Source: Marilutibacter penaei
GTDB taxonomy: Bacteria; Pseudomonadota; Gammaproteobacteria; Xanthomonadales; Xanthomonadaceae
Assembly: GCF_014145395.1 (NCBI RefSeq)
Contig: NZ_JACHTE010000005.1
Location: forward strand, 248,001-312,000
Direction of reading: 5' to 3'
Length of the DNA: 64,000 nucleotides
The position numbers were made by a program, and so were the translations under genes. This document shows, piece by piece, positions 22,427 to 33,505 of the stretch (position 1 is the first letter of the stretch; every line of letters begins with the position of its first letter). The notes beneath the pieces were generated by a model. That model made no database searches and was not told the origin of the DNA. It worked only from the letters and a program-made list of their open reading frames with translations.

Positions 22427-23008
22427 TCAGGACCGGCCGGCGTCGGCCAGGTGGCGGCCACGGCTGGCGTACGCGACGAGTGCGTGCACGACCAGGGCCA
22501 CCGCGACGTAGGTCATCGTCGTGCGCACGAACAGCGGCCCCCACTGCCACAGGCGGGCGACGTACTCGGCGAAGTGCGGATCTGCATAACGTCCCCCCAG
22601 CCAGTAGAAGGCGCCGTTCGAGATCAGGAAGGACAGGCTGGCCGCGAGCAGCGCCACGCCAAAGCCGCCGAGCATCGACAGCCAGCCCACCTGCAGGCGC
22701 GGAGCGTACAGGCGTCCGGCATACCAGAGCACCGCATAGGCGGGCAGCAGGAAGGAGTACGCGGGCGTCACGCAGAAGTCGCTGGCGCCGGCCAGCTCGA
22801 TCGCCGCCCAGTCGACCACCACCGCGAGCCCGATGAACGCCGCGAACTGCCAGTGCTGGCGCAGGTACAGGCCGCCCAGGAGGAAGATCGCCATGGACGC
22901 ATCCGGCAGGTGCAGGGCGTCACCGAAGTGATGGAAGCGGGTCGCGACCATGAAGGCCGCGAACGCAGCGAACAGGCCGAGGTTGGCGGGCTTGGAAAGA
23001 GGCGGCAT
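22427..23008 (-). CDS. btuM: BtuM-like integral membrane protein, probable cobalamin transporter (first of a tandem pair)
   Basis: A 193-residue, roughly six-helix membrane protein. SDFCVTPAYSFLLPAYAVLW places a single cysteine at residue 79, close to Cys80 of the characterised Thiobacillus BtuM, which binds the cobalt of B12. The protein starts at ATG 23008 (MPPLSKPANLGLFAAF), preceded by AGGAAG; the frame extends to 23044 but those residues are hydrophilic and poorly placed. It follows btuB by 57 bp. Together with the outer-membrane receptor it would form a route into the cytosol without a BtuCDF ABC transporter, none of which is encoded in this window. The identification rests on remembered family features and the gene context. 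Confidence 0.7.
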   Translation of the reverse strand: MPPLSKPANLGLFAAFAAFMVATRFHHFGDALHLPDASMAIFLLGGLYLRQHWQFAAFIGLAVVVDWAAIELAGASDFCVTPAYSFLLPAYAVLWYAGRLYAPRLQVGWLSMLGGFGVALLAASLSFLISNGAFYWLGGRYADPHFAEYVARLWQWGPLFVRTTMTYVAVALVVHALVAYASRGRHLADAGRS

Positions 23009-23064
23009 GGCGGCTTCCTGGGACGGGTGGCGGGGCCTCGTCACGACAGCCCCGCGGGTCGGGG

Positions 23065-24921
23065 TTAACGGACGGGGCGGTAACCGATGCTCAACAGCCA
23101 GGTGCGACCGGGCTGATTATAGAGCGCGGCGGTTTCGTACGGCTTGTCGAATACATTGTCGACGCTCAGGCGCAGCTGCCAGGCCTCGCCGAGCGCATAG
23201 CCGACGCGCAGGTCGGTGAGCCCGTAGCCGCCCAGCCGCACGGTGTTGGCGACGTTGTCGTACCGCTCGCCGACGCCGGTCACCGACGCGCCGGCACTGA
23301 ACGCGCCGAAGCTGCGGTCGAGGTCGATGCGGGCGCTCTGCTTCGCGCGACGCGGCAGCACGTTGCCGGCATTGCCCGCGTCGTTCTCCGGCTCGATCAG
23401 GGTCACGCTGCCGGACATGTCCCAGCCCCACACGTTCGCACCCACGACCGCCTCGACGCCCCGGATGCGCGCCTTGTCGATGTTGTTGGGCCCACCGAAC
23501 GGACCGAAATTCGCGTCGTAGACGATCAGGTCGTCCACCACGGTCTGGTAGCCATTGAGGGTCCAGTAGCCCCAGCCGTGCTCGCCGCGCAGGCCGAGCT
23601 CCACGCTTTCCGAATTCTCCGGCCCCAGCGCCGGATTGCCGTAGCCGGGGAAGTACAGCTCGTTGAAGGTCGGCGCCTTGAAACCGGTGCCGTAGCTCGC
23701 CGTCAGCCGCAGCGCGTCGGTGAAGTCCCAGCCCCACAGCAGCGCGCCGGTGGTCTCGCCGCCGAACTGGCTGTCGTCGTCGCGACGCACGCTGGCCTGC
23801 AGCGAGTGCGCGCCGAACGTCTGCTGCCATTGCGCGAACAGGCCGCGGTTGATCCGGCTGTCGACGTTGTATGCCGTGGTGCTGTCGACCTCGTCGCGCT
23901 GCCAGTCGAAGCCGACCGTCAACAGGCCATCGCCCAGGCCGAGGTCGGCCTGCACGCCGCCAAGCTCGCGCCGGGTGTTGAACGACGACGAGAACACGCC
24001 GTTGAAGAAGTTGTCGCTCAGGTCCGAGCTCCTGCCCAGGTTGAGCGACAGGGCGACCGCGTCGGTCGGCCGGTAGCGGAGCTTGCCTCCGACCACCTGC
24101 TGCACGGTCTCGGCCTCGCTGGCCGGGCCACCGTCGTATTCGTTCTCGCCCTCGGTCCGGAACACGTTCAGCTCGGTATCCCAGCGCGGGTTGAAGCGGT
24201 AACCGCCACGCGCGCTGATCGAGTCGTTGCGGTAGCCGTCCAGGTCCGGATCGAAGTTGCGGGTGCCGCGGTAGGCGTTGATGCCCTCGGTCTGCTCGTG
24301 CGCCAGCTGCAGCGCGTACCAGCCGCCGCGCTCGTCGTTGCCACCGCGCCCGGCCAGGCCGGCATTGGCACGCAGGGTCTCGTTGCTGCCGACGGCGACG
24401 CGCGCATTCGGCTCGAACGGGCCCTGCGGCCGGCGCGTGAAGATCTGCACGACACCACCGATCGCCTCCGACCCGTACAGGCTGGAGAACGGCCCGCGCA
24501 CGATCTCGATCCGCTCGATCTGTTCGACCGGGATGTCCTGCAGCGCGGCCCCGCCACTGGTCGCCGAGCCGACCTTGACGCCGTCGATGAGCACCAGCAC
24601 GTGGTCCGACTCGGTGCCGCGCAGGTACAGGGACGACGCCTTGCCCGGGCCGCCATTGTTGGTCAGCGAGATGCCCGCGCGGCCGCGCAGCAGGTCGGGC
24701 AGCGTCGGCGGCTGCAGGCGGTCGATCTCCTCGCGGTCGATCACCGTGACCGATGCCAGGGTCTCGTCCTGGGTCTGGGCGGTGCGGGTGGCGGTGACGA
24801 CGACCTTGTCCAGCGACATGGCCTCTTCGTCCGGCTGCTGGGCCACGGCGGCCGGCGACAGGACGAGGGAAAGGGACGCGGCCAGTACGGCACGGCGGAA
24901 CGGAACGGGACTGCGCTGCAC
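23065..24921 (-). CDS. btuB: TonB-dependent vitamin B12 outer-membrane receptor
   Basis: A 618-residue beta-barrel receptor. The signal peptide (RRAVLAASLSLVLSPAAVAQ) is followed by a TonB box region DKVVVTATRT and a plug domain (SVTVIDREEIDRLQPPTLPD, LYLRGTESDHVLVLIDGVKV, RIEIVRGPFSSLYGSEAIGG). The barrel ends in LSIGYRPVR. The GTG at 24921 is the better start because TAGGAG stands 7 bases before it; an ATG at 24945 lies upstream of that site. The receptor is the first gene of the operon behind a cobalamin riboswitch, so its synthesis, and probably that of the whole cluster, falls when cobalamin is plentiful. Confidence 0.92.
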   Translation of the reverse strand: MQRSPVPFRRAVLAASLSLVLSPAAVAQQPDEEAMSLDKVVVTATRTAQTQDETLASVTVIDREEIDRLQPPTLPDLLRGRAGISLTNNGGPGKASSLYLRGTESDHVLVLIDGVKVGSATSGGAALQDIPVEQIERIEIVRGPFSSLYGSEAIGGVVQIFTRRPQGPFEPNARVAVGSNETLRANAGLAGRGGNDERGGWYALQLAHEQTEGINAYRGTRNFDPDLDGYRNDSISARGGYRFNPRWDTELNVFRTEGENEYDGGPASEAETVQQVVGGKLRYRPTDAVALSLNLGRSSDLSDNFFNGVFSSSFNTRRELGGVQADLGLGDGLLTVGFDWQRDEVDSTTAYNVDSRINRGLFAQWQQTFGAHSLQASVRRDDDSQFGGETTGALLWGWDFTDALRLTASYGTGFKAPTFNELYFPGYGNPALGPENSESVELGLRGEHGWGYWTLNGYQTVVDDLIVYDANFGPFGGPNNIDKARIRGVEAVVGANVWGWDMSGSVTLIEPENDAGNAGNVLPRRAKQSARIDLDRSFGAFSAGASVTGVGERYDNVANTVRLGGYGLTDLRVGYALGEAWQLRLSVDNVFDKPYETAALYNQPGRTWLLSIGYRPVR

Positions 24922-25034
24922 GGAATGACTCCTATCACCGCGCACGCCCGCGCGGCTGTGGTTTCAGGAGGCAGGCGGAGGCAGGCATCGGAACGGCGCG
25001 CAGGGCGCGGCCCGTGGCATGTCCCTCCGCATGC

Positions 25035-25240
25035 CGGGTCGTGCCTGGGGCCGGTCTCCGGGCTCGCGAGAAGGACGATGGATCGTCCGGGGTCCGCGCC
25101 TTCCCATGCATCAAGCACAGTGGCCGTGTACGGACCTTGTCTCGCCTACCGTTGCGGGGGCAGCTCCGGAATTGCCGGTTCGCGCGTCCACCTGCATGGA
25201 CGCGCGACCCGGCGCACCGGATTCCCGTTTCAACCACCGC
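25035..25240 (-). promoter_or_regulatory. Cobalamin (adenosylcobalamin) riboswitch upstream of btuB
   Basis: On the minus strand the leader reads ACGGGAATCCGGTGCG, then GAGCTGCCCCCGCAACGG with TAGGCGAG, then CACTG and GCATGGGAAGGC, and ends with the B12 box GAGCCCGGAGACCGGCC (25049-25065). These are the conserved blocks of the class I cobalamin riboswitch, in the right order. It ends about 115 nt before the btuB start and so can control the whole B12 operon. Boundaries are approximate because the closing P1 stem was not folded. Confidence 0.93.
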
Positions 25241-25316
25241 CCCGGTCGGGGCGGCGGTCACCTCAGGCGGCGGGGATTCTAGCAGGGCCGCGGCGCCCCC
25301 GGGGCAACCGGACACG

Positions 25317-25350
25317 AAAAGGCCCCGGACACTCTCGGCGCCCGGGGCCC
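25317..25350 (-). terminator. Rho-independent terminator of clpB
   Basis: On the minus strand a GC-rich stem GGCCCCGGGC...GTCCGGGGCC is followed by TTTT, starting 15 bp after the clpB stop. It separates clpB from the cobalamin riboswitch transcript. Confidence 0.75.
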
Positions 25351-25364
25351 GTCATCGACCGCAC

Positions 25365-27950
<2,586 letters not shown>

Positions 27951-27999
27951 GTTGGAACCTCATGGAATCAGGAGCGGCCGCAATGCCGCGATGGCACTG

Positions 28000-28029
28000 A
28001 AATGCGGTCCGCGCAGCGACGATTCAAGC
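28000..28029 (-). promoter_or_regulatory. Candidate sigma-32 heat-shock promoter of clpB
   Basis: On the minus strand CTTGAA (28028-28023) and CCGCATTT (28007-28000) are 15 nt apart, against the sigma-32 consensus CTTGAAA and CCCCATNT. Seven of eight bases of the -10 element match. The site is about 50 bp before the clpB start, and heat-shock control of clpB is established in relatives. Confidence 0.65.
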
Positions 28030-28056
28030 GAGGTTCAAGGATGGCGGCCCGGCCGT

Positions 28057-28833
28057 TCAGCCCGCGTGGAGGGGCCCGGGTTCGATCCAGACCAGCGAGG
28101 CCATGCGCCCGGTGCGTGCGTCGCGGCGATGCGAGAAGAAACGGTCGGCATCGCTGATCGTGCACAGGCCACCGCCGTGGATCCGCCCGGGCGCGATCCC
28201 GGCCGCCTGCAGGCGGCGTCGCGCCAGGGCGTACAGGTCGACGTGCCAGTGATGCTCACGGGTGCTGGTGAAGGCGCTGCCGCAGGCCCAGTCGCGGGAG
28301 ACGAAGGCATCGTAGACCTCGACACCGACCTCGTAGGCCGCCGGCCCTGCCGCTGGACCCAGCCAGGCCATGACCTGGTCGGCCGGCGTACGCATGGCCC
28401 CCACCGTGGCCTCGAGCACGCCGCCCGCGAGCCCGCGCCAGCCCGCGTGCGCGCCCGCGACTTCGCTCCCGTCCAGCGCGCAGAACAGGACCGGCAGGCA
28501 GTCGGCGGTCTGGATCGCCAGGACCACGCCCGGCACCCCGGTGACGGCCGCGTCGGCGCTCGGCTCGTCCGCACCTGGCGGGACATCGAATCGATGCACA
28601 TGTACGCCATGCACCTGCCTCAACCAGCCCGGTTCGCCCGGCAGCGCGGCCCGCTCCTTCAGCGTGCGCCGGTTGGTCAGCGCATTTGCAGGGTCGTCGC
28701 CGCAGCGCGTGCCGAGGTTGAAGTCGTCGAAGGGCGCGGGCGACGCGCCACCACCATGGCGGACGGTGGACAACGCGCGGACGCCCGCAGGCGCGGGCCA
28801 GTCGGCTTCGATCCAGGGCCGGGGCGCGTCCAC
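28057..28833 (-). CDS. pgeF: Peptidoglycan editing factor PgeF (YfiH, multicopper-oxidase-like fold)
   Basis: A 258-residue cytosolic protein of the YfiH/DUF152 family, which removes wrongly incorporated L-serine from peptidoglycan precursors; older annotation calls it polyphenol oxidase or laccase. Metal/active-site residues are in [21 protein letters not shown] and [16 protein letters not shown] (His, Cys and His). [19 protein letters not shown] near the end is another family signature. It lies 1 bp after rluD and upstream of clpB, the standard rluD-pgeF-clpB order. Confidence 0.93.
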   Translation of the reverse strand: MDAPRPWIEADWPAPAGVRALSTVRHGGGASPAPFDDFNLGTRCGDDPANALTNRRTLKERAALPGEPGWLRQVHGVHVHRFDVPPGADEPSADAAVTGVPGVVLAIQTADCLPVLFCALDGSEVAGAHAGWRGLAGGVLEATVGAMRTPADQVMAWLGPAAGPAAYEVGVEVYDAFVSRDWACGSAFTSTREHHWHVDLYALARRRLQAAGIAPGRIHGGGLCTISDADRFFSHRRDARTGRMASLVWIEPGPLHAG

Positions 28834-28834
28834 C

Positions 28835-29809
28835 TCAGCGCGCGGCCGCGTCCGCCGCCCGGCTGTCGTCCTGAAGGGCCGCCACCAGCGCCTGCATGTC
28901 GGCAGGGATCGGCGCGCTGCAGCGCACCGGCTCGCCGCTCACCGGATGGCGGAATTCCAGCACCTCGGCGTGCAGCGCCTGCCGGCGGAAGCCGCGCAGC
29001 GCGTCGACCAGTTCCGGCGTCGCCCCCTTCGGCAGCTTCAGCGGTCCGCCATACATGGGGTCGCCGACGATGGGGTACTTGGCATGGGCCATGTGCACGC
29101 GGATCTGGTGGGTGCGGCCCGTCTCCAGCCGGCACTCCACCAGGGTGTGGGCGCGGAAGCGCTCGCGCAGGCGGTAGTGGGTCACCGCCTCGCGGCCGTC
29201 ATCGCGCACCGCCATGCGGATGCGGTCGCGCGGGTGGCGGTCGATGGGCGCGTCCACCGTGCCTCCCGCCACCATCGCCCCCACCACGACGGCCAGGTAC
29301 TGGCGGTGGACCTCGCGCGAGGACAGCTGCTCGATCAGCGCGGTGTGCGCGACCAGCGTGCGCGCCACCACCATCACCCCCGAGGTGTCCTTGTCGAGGC
29401 GATGGACGATGCCGGCACGCGGGAGCTTGTCCAGTGCCGGGTCGCGGTGCAGGAGCGCGTTCACCAGGGTCCCTCCCGGGTTGCCCGCGCCCGGGTGCAC
29501 CACCAGGCCGGCCGGCTTGTTGATGACGAAGACATGTGCGTCCTCGTACAGGACCTCCAGCGGTATGGCCTCGGGTGCCGAATGGGTCTGGACCTCCTCC
29601 ACCACGGACAGGGTCACGGCTTCGCCGCCCCGGACCGGATCGCGCGGGCGAACCTCGCGTCCGTCCAGGCGCGCATCCCCGGACTTGATCCAGCCGGCCA
29701 GGCGCGAGCGCGAGTAGTCCGGGAACAGCTCGGCCAGCACCGCGTCGAAGCGGCGGCCGGCGGCGTTGTCGGGGACGGTTGCGGTCAGCAGATTGTCGGA
29801 TGGCGGCAT
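28835..29809 (-). CDS. rluD: 23S rRNA pseudouridine synthase RluD
   Basis: Converts uridines in helix 69 of 23S rRNA to pseudouridine. The 324 residues include an S4-like RNA-binding domain (about 15-75, [20 protein letters not shown]) and the RluA-family catalytic domain with [14 protein letters not shown], whose Asp is the nucleophile. [20 protein letters not shown] is another hallmark. An open frame reaches 29860, but ATG at 29809 is preceded by AGGAGG and begins a normal RluD, so I take that start. It is divergent from bamD, a conserved neighbourhood. Confidence 0.94.
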   Translation of the reverse strand: MPPSDNLLTATVPDNAAGRRFDAVLAELFPDYSRSRLAGWIKSGDARLDGREVRPRDPVRGGEAVTLSVVEEVQTHSAPEAIPLEVLYEDAHVFVINKPAGLVVHPGAGNPGGTLVNALLHRDPALDKLPRAGIVHRLDKDTSGVMVVARTLVAHTALIEQLSSREVHRQYLAVVVGAMVAGGTVDAPIDRHPRDRIRMAVRDDGREAVTHYRLRERFRAHTLVECRLETGRTHQIRVHMAHAKYPIVGDPMYGGPLKLPKGATPELVDALRGFRRQALHAEVLEFRHPVSGEPVRCSAPIPADMQALVAALQDDSRAADAAAR

Positions 29810-29908
29810 GTCGGGGCCCTCCTGGGGCAGCAGCGGGGGCGATTCAGGCCCGGGGGGCACGGACTGCTATTATCGACACTTCGTGCCCCAGGCGCCGCAG
29901 ACCGACCC

Positions 29909-30772
29909 ATGACCGCAAGTTTCCGCCCCGCCCGCCCCCTGCCCCGGCTGACCGCCCTGCTGCTGGTCGCCGTGTTCGTCGCCACCGGCTGCTCCCGCTT
30001 CAAGGACAAGGACAGCGACGAGGGCCAGCCCGTGGAGGCGCTGTACGAAAAGGCGCACCAGTCGATGCAGAACGGCAACTGGTCCGGCGCCGAGGAAACC
30101 TTCCGCCGGCTGGTCGCCCAGTACCCGTACGGGCGCTACACCGAGCAGGCGTTGATGGAAACCGCCTACGCGCAATACAAGGCGGGCAAGCACGACGACG
30201 CCGTGAGCAGCGTCGACCGCTTCCTGCGCACCTACCCGACCCATCGCAACGCCCCCTACATGTACTACCTGCGCGGGCTCGCCAATTCGAGCCGGGATGC
30301 GGTGTTCCTGCAGCGCGTCTGGCGTCTGGATGCCAGCCGTCGCGACCTGGCGGCGCCGAGGCAGGCCTACAACGACTTCCAACTGGTCGCCGAACGCTAC
30401 CCGAACAGCCCCTACGCGGCGGCGGCCCAGGAAAAGATGGCGGAACTGCGCGATACCTTCGCCCGGCACGAGATGGACGTCGCGCTGTATTACCTGCGCC
30501 GCACCGCCTACGTCGCCGCCGCCAATCGCGCGAGCTACCTGCTGGAGACCTATCCGAACAGCATCTACCACGACGACGCCATCGCCACCCTGGCACTCGC
30601 GTACGACCGGATGGGCAATGACGCACTCGCCGCGAGCGCCCGCACGCAACTTGAGCAGGCGGCGCCCGGGCACCCCTACCTGACCGACCGCAGCTGGCCG
30701 GACTACCCCAGCAACTGGCGCAAACTGAACCCGTTCGCAGGCGAGAAATCCGCGCTGGACAACATGGACTGA
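29909..30772 (+). CDS. bamD: Outer-membrane assembly lipoprotein BamD
   Basis: An essential lipoprotein of the BAM complex, which folds beta-barrel proteins into the outer membrane. The 287 residues start with a lipoprotein signal peptide ending VATGC, with the lipidated cysteine at residue 28. Five TPR-like helical repeats follow, including EKAHQSMQNGNWSGAEETFR and FLRTYPTHRNAPYMYYLRGL. The open frame extends far upstream antisense to rluD, but only ATG at 29909 gives the lipoprotein N-terminus. A TATTAT at 29868-29873 may be its -10 element. A bidirectional terminator follows. Confidence 0.95.
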   Translation: MTASFRPARPLPRLTALLLVAVFVATGCSRFKDKDSDEGQPVEALYEKAHQSMQNGNWSGAEETFRRLVAQYPYGRYTEQALMETAYAQYKAGKHDDAVSSVDRFLRTYPTHRNAPYMYYLRGLANSSRDAVFLQRVWRLDASRRDLAAPRQAYNDFQLVAERYPNSPYAAAAQEKMAELRDTFARHEMDVALYYLRRTAYVAAANRASYLLETYPNSIYHDDAIATLALAYDRMGNDALAASARTQLEQAAPGHPYLTDRSWPDYPSNWRKLNPFAGEKSALDNMD

Positions 30773-30796
30773 GGCCGCGACGACCGGGTCCTGGAC

Positions 30797-30826
30797 AAAA
30801 AGCCGGGGGTCACCCCGGCTTTTTTC
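30797..30826. terminator. Bidirectional terminator between convergent bamD and nadE
   Basis: An 8-bp stem AGCCGGGG/CCCCGGCT with loop GTCA is preceded by AAAAA and followed by TTTTTT, so it can stop transcription from both sides. Confidence 0.88.
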
Positions 30827-30862
30827 TTGCCCGTACTCCCGGCCCGGCGGGAGCCGGCGGCC

Positions 30863-32536
30863 TCAGCGCCCGTACCCGTTGGTAATGGGATAGCGACGCT
30901 CGCGGCTGAAGGCCCGGCGCGAGATCTTGGGTCCCGGGGCCGACTGGTGCCGTTTCCACTCGCTGATCCGCACCAGCCGCAGCACCTTGTCGACCGTGGC
31001 GGCGTCGTAGCCGGCGGACACGATGTCGTCGCGTGACTGCTCCTGGTCCACGTAGCGCAGCAGGATCGCGTCGAGCACGTCGTAGGGCGGCAGCGAGTCC
31101 TGGTCCTTCTGGTCGGCGCGCAGCTCCGCCGATGGCGGCCGGTCGATCACTTCCTGCGGGATCACCATGCCCCCGTGGGGGGCGCTTCCGCCCACGGTGT
31201 TCCGCCAGCGCGAGAGCGCGTAGACCTCGGTCTTGTACAGGTCCTTGATCGGCGCGTAGCCGCCACACATGTCGCCGTAGATCGTCGCGTAGCCGACCGC
31301 ATACTCGCTCTTGTTGCCGGTGGTCAGCAGCAGCCCGCCGAACTTGTTCGACAACGCCATCAGCAATGCGCCCCGGGTGCGGGATTGCAGGTTCTCCTCC
31401 GTGGTATCGACCGGCTGGCCCTCGAAGCGCTCCGCCAGGGCGTCCAGGAACCCCTGGAACGGCTTCTCGATCGGCAGGGTCAGCAACTCGACGCCCAGCG
31501 AACGGCATTGCACCTCGGCCAGGTCGTTCGACAGGTCGGCGGTATAGCGCGAGGGCATGCGCACCGCGGTCACGTTGTCCGCGCCCAGCGCATCCACCGC
31601 GAGCGCCAGCACGACCGAGGAATCGATGCCGCCCGACAGGCCCAGCCAGACCTGGGTGAATCCGTTCTTACCGCAGTAGTCCTGCACGCCGCGGACGATC
31701 GCGCGCCAGGCCAGCGCGTCGCGGCTTTCGTCGCCGTCGTCCATCCACAGCACCGGCAGGAAGCTCCGGGTCTCGCGATTGAAGTCGACCACCAGCCACT
31801 GGTCGGTGAACGCAGCGGCGGCGGGGTGGACGCTGCCGTTGGCGTCCGCCACCACCGACGCACCGTCGAACATCAGCGCATCCTGGCCGCCGACCACGTT
31901 CAGGTACGCCAGTGCGACGCCGGGGCCGTGGCCGCTTTCGCGGCTCTCACGGATACGACGACCGATCATCGCGTCGCGGTCGGCGTGCTTGTCGCGCTCG
32001 AACGGCGAGGCGTTGGGCACGAGCATCAGCTCGGCTCCCGCGGCCACCGCCTCGGCCATGGGCTCGGCGAACCACAGGTCCTCGCAGATCACCAGGCCGA
32101 TGCGCACGCCGTCCACTTCGAACACGCAGGTTTCGCCGTCCGGATCGACGGTGAAGTACCGGCGCTCGTCGAAGACCGCGTAATTGGGCAGTTCGCGCTT
32201 GCGGTAGGTATGGGTGATGCGCCCATCGCGCAACACGCTGGCCGCGTTGTACACCACGCTGCCCGCCGCCTGCGGCCAGCCGACCACGGCGGTGATGCCG
32301 GCGACGCGCGTGGCCAGCTTCTCCAGCTCGAGGTGGCAGTCGGTCAGGAAGCCGGGACGCATCAACAGGTCCTCGGGCGGGTATCCGCTGAGGGCGAGCT
32401 CCGGGAACAGCACCACGTGGGCACCGTACTCGTCGCGCGCCTCGTTGATCATGGCGAGGATGCGTTCGGCGTTGGCGTTGACCGCACCGACCGGGAAATC
32501 GAACTGGGCCAGGGCGATTCGAAGCGTCTGGGGCAT
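30863..32536 (-). CDS. nadE: Glutamine-dependent NAD+ synthetase
   Basis: Amidates nicotinate adenine dinucleotide to NAD+ with glutamine as nitrogen donor. The 557 residues have an N-terminal nitrilase-like glutaminase domain with the Glu-Lys-Cys triad (E46 in VLFPELALSGYPPEDLL, Lys in RKRELPNYAVFDERRYF, Cys in IGLVICEDLWF). The C-terminal synthetase has the PP-loop WLGLSGGIDSSVVLALAVDA. The open frame runs upstream into the GntR gene, but ATG at 32536 (MPQTLRIALAQFDF) is the family start. It is convergent with bamD and 97 bp after the GntR regulator, so it may be read separately. Confidence 0.95.
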   Translation of the reverse strand: MPQTLRIALAQFDFPVGAVNANAERILAMINEARDEYGAHVVLFPELALSGYPPEDLLMRPGFLTDCHLELEKLATRVAGITAVVGWPQAAGSVVYNAASVLRDGRITHTYRKRELPNYAVFDERRYFTVDPDGETCVFEVDGVRIGLVICEDLWFAEPMAEAVAAGAELMLVPNASPFERDKHADRDAMIGRRIRESRESGHGPGVALAYLNVVGGQDALMFDGASVVADANGSVHPAAAAFTDQWLVVDFNRETRSFLPVLWMDDGDESRDALAWRAIVRGVQDYCGKNGFTQVWLGLSGGIDSSVVLALAVDALGADNVTAVRMPSRYTADLSNDLAEVQCRSLGVELLTLPIEKPFQGFLDALAERFEGQPVDTTEENLQSRTRGALLMALSNKFGGLLLTTGNKSEYAVGYATIYGDMCGGYAPIKDLYKTEVYALSRWRNTVGGSAPHGGMVIPQEVIDRPPSAELRADQKDQDSLPPYDVLDAILLRYVDQEQSRDDIVSAGYDAATVDKVLRLVRISEWKRHQSAPGPKISRRAFSRERRYPITNGYGR

Positions 32537-32633
32537 GGGGGACCATCGCTGGGGCGACCCGCCGCCGAGTGACACGGGCCACAGTGGGGATGCGCCATTG
32601 TTCCAGATGTGGCCCGACCCGGACCAGTCGGCC

Positions 32634-33287
32634 TCAGGGCGCCGTAGAGGCGAGCTGCAGGCGGAGGTCGTCGAGCGTGAGTTGCAGATGGGCGGCCAGA
32701 AGCGCGCGGACGAGCGCCGGGTCCCGTGCCAGCCAGGCGTCGAGCAGGCGCTGGTGCTCGTCGTCGGCGCGCCGGTAGCGGCCTTCCGGTTCCAGGTGCT
32801 TGTGGACATAGCGGTCCGCAAGCAGGTGAAGGCGCTCGACCAGTTGCGCGGTGACCTGGTGCCGCGTCGATTGCACCAGCAGCAGATGGAAGCCGCGGTT
32901 GCACGTCGCCAGGGCCGCCTTGTCACCCCCGTCGACGGCTTCCAGTGCGGCCAGGGCGGCCCGTGCAGCGGCGTGCTGCGCATCGTCGGCTTCGAGGCAG
33001 GCATCCGCGGCCGCGTCAGGCTCCAGCTTCAGGCGGAGCGCGAACACCTCCTCGGCCTCCAGCGCGCTTAGCGCGGGCACGAAGAAGCCCCGGTTGGGCA
33101 GCGACCGCAGCAGGCCGCTCTGCTCGAGCCGCGTCAACGCCTCGCGCAACGGGATCTTGCTGATGCCCAGGTCCTCGGCCAGCGCTTCCTGCCGGATCGG
33201 CGCGAGGGCCGGGATCTCGCCGGACAGGATCCGCTCCCGGATCACCTCGAAGGCCTGATCGGAAAGGCTGCGACTGACGATGCTCAT
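32634..33287 (-). CDS. GntR-family regulator with FCD domain
   Basis: A 217-residue DNA-binding protein. The winged helix-turn-helix covers about residues 8-75 (LSGEIPALAPIRQEALAEDL, SKIPLREALTRLEQSGLL). The rest is an all-helical FCD effector domain that usually binds a carboxylate with a metal ion; FHLLLVQSTRH and the later DDEHQRLLDAWLARD supply typical ligands. It is divergent from the M24 peptidase gene over a 218-bp AT-rich intergenic region with a TGTATAC-type operator, so regulation of that gene and of itself is likely. The effector is unknown. Confidence 0.87.
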   Translation of the reverse strand: MSIVSRSLSDQAFEVIRERILSGEIPALAPIRQEALAEDLGISKIPLREALTRLEQSGLLRSLPNRGFFVPALSALEAEEVFALRLKLEPDAAADACLEADDAQHAAARAALAALEAVDGGDKAALATCNRGFHLLLVQSTRHQVTAQLVERLHLLADRYVHKHLEPEGRYRRADDEHQRLLDAWLARDPALVRALLAAHLQLTLDDLRLQLASTAP

Positions 33288-33423
33288 CCGGCCAGTCTAC
33301 CGGCCGCGCGCGCCTCGCACCCCCTGCCGAAGCGTCGTGCGCGGGCGCCGAGCATCGCGCATTGACACGCCGCCCCGCCGCTCGACGGCCGTGAGCTGCC
33401 GGAAAAGCGACGCCCCTCTCAAA

Positions 33424-33446
33424 TTGTATACTGTATCTTTTATAAA
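33424..33446. promoter_or_regulatory. Candidate GntR operator and promoter between the regulator and the M24 peptidase
   Basis: TTGTATACTGTA (33424-33435) is a near-palindrome of the TGTATACA kind bound by FCD-type GntR proteins. It is followed by TATAAA (33441-33446). This AT-rich island stands out from the surrounding GC-rich DNA and lies about 60-80 bp before the M24 gene. No good -35 partner was found, so the promoter itself is uncertain. Confidence 0.45.
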
Positions 33447-33505
33447 TTACCCGTGTTTCCACTGTATGACGGCCGCCGAGGCCGCCTCTCCGCCGGACCG
33501 CTGCC

